This document shows positions 63,089 through 64,000 of a stretch of DNA of 64,000 nt, piece by piece; position 1 is the stretch's first letter, and each line of letters opens with the position of its first letter. Both the position numbers and the translations under genes were made by a program. This DNA comes from Syngnathus acus (Eukaryota; Chordata; Actinopteri; Syngnathiformes; Syngnathidae). The stretch spans positions 8,620,001 through 8,684,000 of the forward strand of contig NC_051099.1 in assembly GCF_901709675.1 (NCBI RefSeq), written 5' to 3'. Under the pieces are notes generated by a model. The model searched no databases. It was not told the DNA's origin and saw nothing but the letters and a program-made list of their open reading frames with translations.

Positions 63089-64000
63089 TATTCACCTATG
63101 ATTGATGTATTAGCCACTTTCCTCAAATGAGAGTTACCTTCACATTTGTTATGAATGTGGTTGGTGAGTTATGCAGAAAATCAGCAGGTTCCACACGCCA
63201 TGCCAGCATCTTGCCTGGCAACGTCAACATCTGTGCCAAATGTGCAGCGAGAGTGTGGCAAGAGCAACGTGCCAGTGCGAGGCTGCCTGGCTGCCAGGGA
63301 CTCGTTTTTTATCCAATCAGACAGTTCTGCTTGAGTGAGACCCCTATTCTTGTCTCGTCCCATCTTCTCCCAAAGCCTCCCATGAAAAACACAGACACAG
63401 GCTTGTGCGCACGGCATAAAGCCTTGGAGGTACATCGTTACACTTACCTCGAAACCATAACCAGGAAGCCAGCGGTGTGTGTGTTTTTTTTCCTCCCCTG
63501 TCTGCCACTGTTCCCAAGCTCTCTGTCCTTTTTATATTCCCCCGAAGACAAAATTACGGAGTGAATGAGCATGCCTCACTGTGTTTTTAAAGCAGTTCTT
63601 CAAAGATATAAAAATCACAGGTTGTCTGTGTGAAGGAAAAATGCAGGCTGACTATCTGTGTGTGGCTTTATTGGACATGATGAGGGATGATATTACGGTG
63701 GATGCTCCTGCTGCCGCGCCTGCGAGATGACGACGGATGGCCATTTGTCTCACTTTTGCTTAGCGTAATGCATTTATCCGTCTCCTTCCCCAAGAATGGA
63801 CATTGGTGTTCATCAAACAAATTGTCCAAACAGTTCTCCATTTTCCTCGGCGCTTGTCATTATTGTCATTTTCTGCCACTTTTCACTTCGCCACGGAATC
63901 AGAAGGGGAGACGGTGTCTGGGTGACAATGCCGCAGTTGTTACTTGTCATTTTATCTGATGCTAATTAAACGGAATGAAATGATCATGAGATGACCCAAC
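63089..64000. other. unique intronic sequence, nothing recognised
   Basis: A 145-codon open frame (63127..63564, +) and overlapping minus-strand frames lack any recognisable domain. No transposon ends or splice-flanked Musashi-like sequence are visible before the window ends. Confidence 0.5.

Larger units (their letters stand above)
21624..64000 (+). other. msi2: msi2 intron downstream of the RRM2 exon (partial, at least 42.4 kb)
   Basis: This is intronic by position from the donor at 21624 to the window end. The next exon should begin with codons for VEDAMLMFDKTTNRHRG or close variants, and I saw no such match downstream. The intron carries most of the transposon load of the window (26.2-28.8, 37.0-38.3, 55.8-56.5 and 62.5-63.1 kb), separated by long stretches of unique sequence. 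Confidence 0.85.

Overview
The window is a stretch of vertebrate nuclear DNA, almost certainly from a teleost fish. It lies inside one very large gene, musashi RNA-binding protein 2 (msi2), on the + strand. One protein-coding exon is recognisable, at 21531..21623. Its 31 codons open the second RNA-recognition motif (RRM2) of Musashi and carry the residues I associate with Musashi-2 (ANTVVED) rather than Musashi-1 (VNTTVED). It is flanked by a good acceptor (tttctcacag) and donor (aag|gtaagg). The rest is intron: at least 21.5 kb upstream and at least 42.4 kb downstream, with both ends beyond the window. I searched by eye for the neighbouring Musashi exons (end of RRM1, rest of RRM2) and did not find them.

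The fish assignment rests on the repeats. These are a Tc1-like DD34E element with long inverted repeats (37023..38307), a 201-bp hAT-type foldback MITE with 8-bp target duplications (10834..11034), and an element with CTGTATTTTTC...GAAAAATACGG ends (55846..56529). There are also CAGTAATCCCTCG-ended elements (26186..27125 and a fragment near 56010), retroposon tails of a kind common in fish (11374..11430, 42655..42960), and long dinucleotide tracts.

Layout: 1..21530 is upstream intron, mostly unique sequence, with a C27 tract, a hAT-like fragment near 7.7 kb, the foldback MITE near 10.9 kb, a GT/GC tract near 15.5 kb and a (CT)61 tract near 17.2 kb. 21531..21623 is the msi2 exon, followed within 130 bp by a short imperfect tandem duplication. 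21624..26185 is unique intron with a strong G-quadruplex motif near 23.97 kb. 26186..28830 is a dense nest of transposons, microsatellites and a 5'-truncated LINE. 28831..37022 is mostly unique. 37023..38307 is the Tc1-like element. 38308..55845 is mostly unique, with a retroposon tail, a CpG-rich patch (54.1-54.7 kb) and a 208-codon open frame just after it. 55846..56529 is a composite nested element holding a perfect CRE palindrome. 60279..60363 is an isolated hairpin. 62522..63086 is a short transposon keeping only the N-terminal DNA-binding domain of its transposase.

I see no operon, CRISPR array, prokaryotic gene or convincing second protein-coding gene, and no evidence of a new multi-gene system. 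The observations most worth checking are the 60.3-kb hairpin, the 565-bp element with a domain-sized transposase remnant, the CRE-bearing nested element, the recursive-splice-like sites and several possible conserved non-coding stretches.
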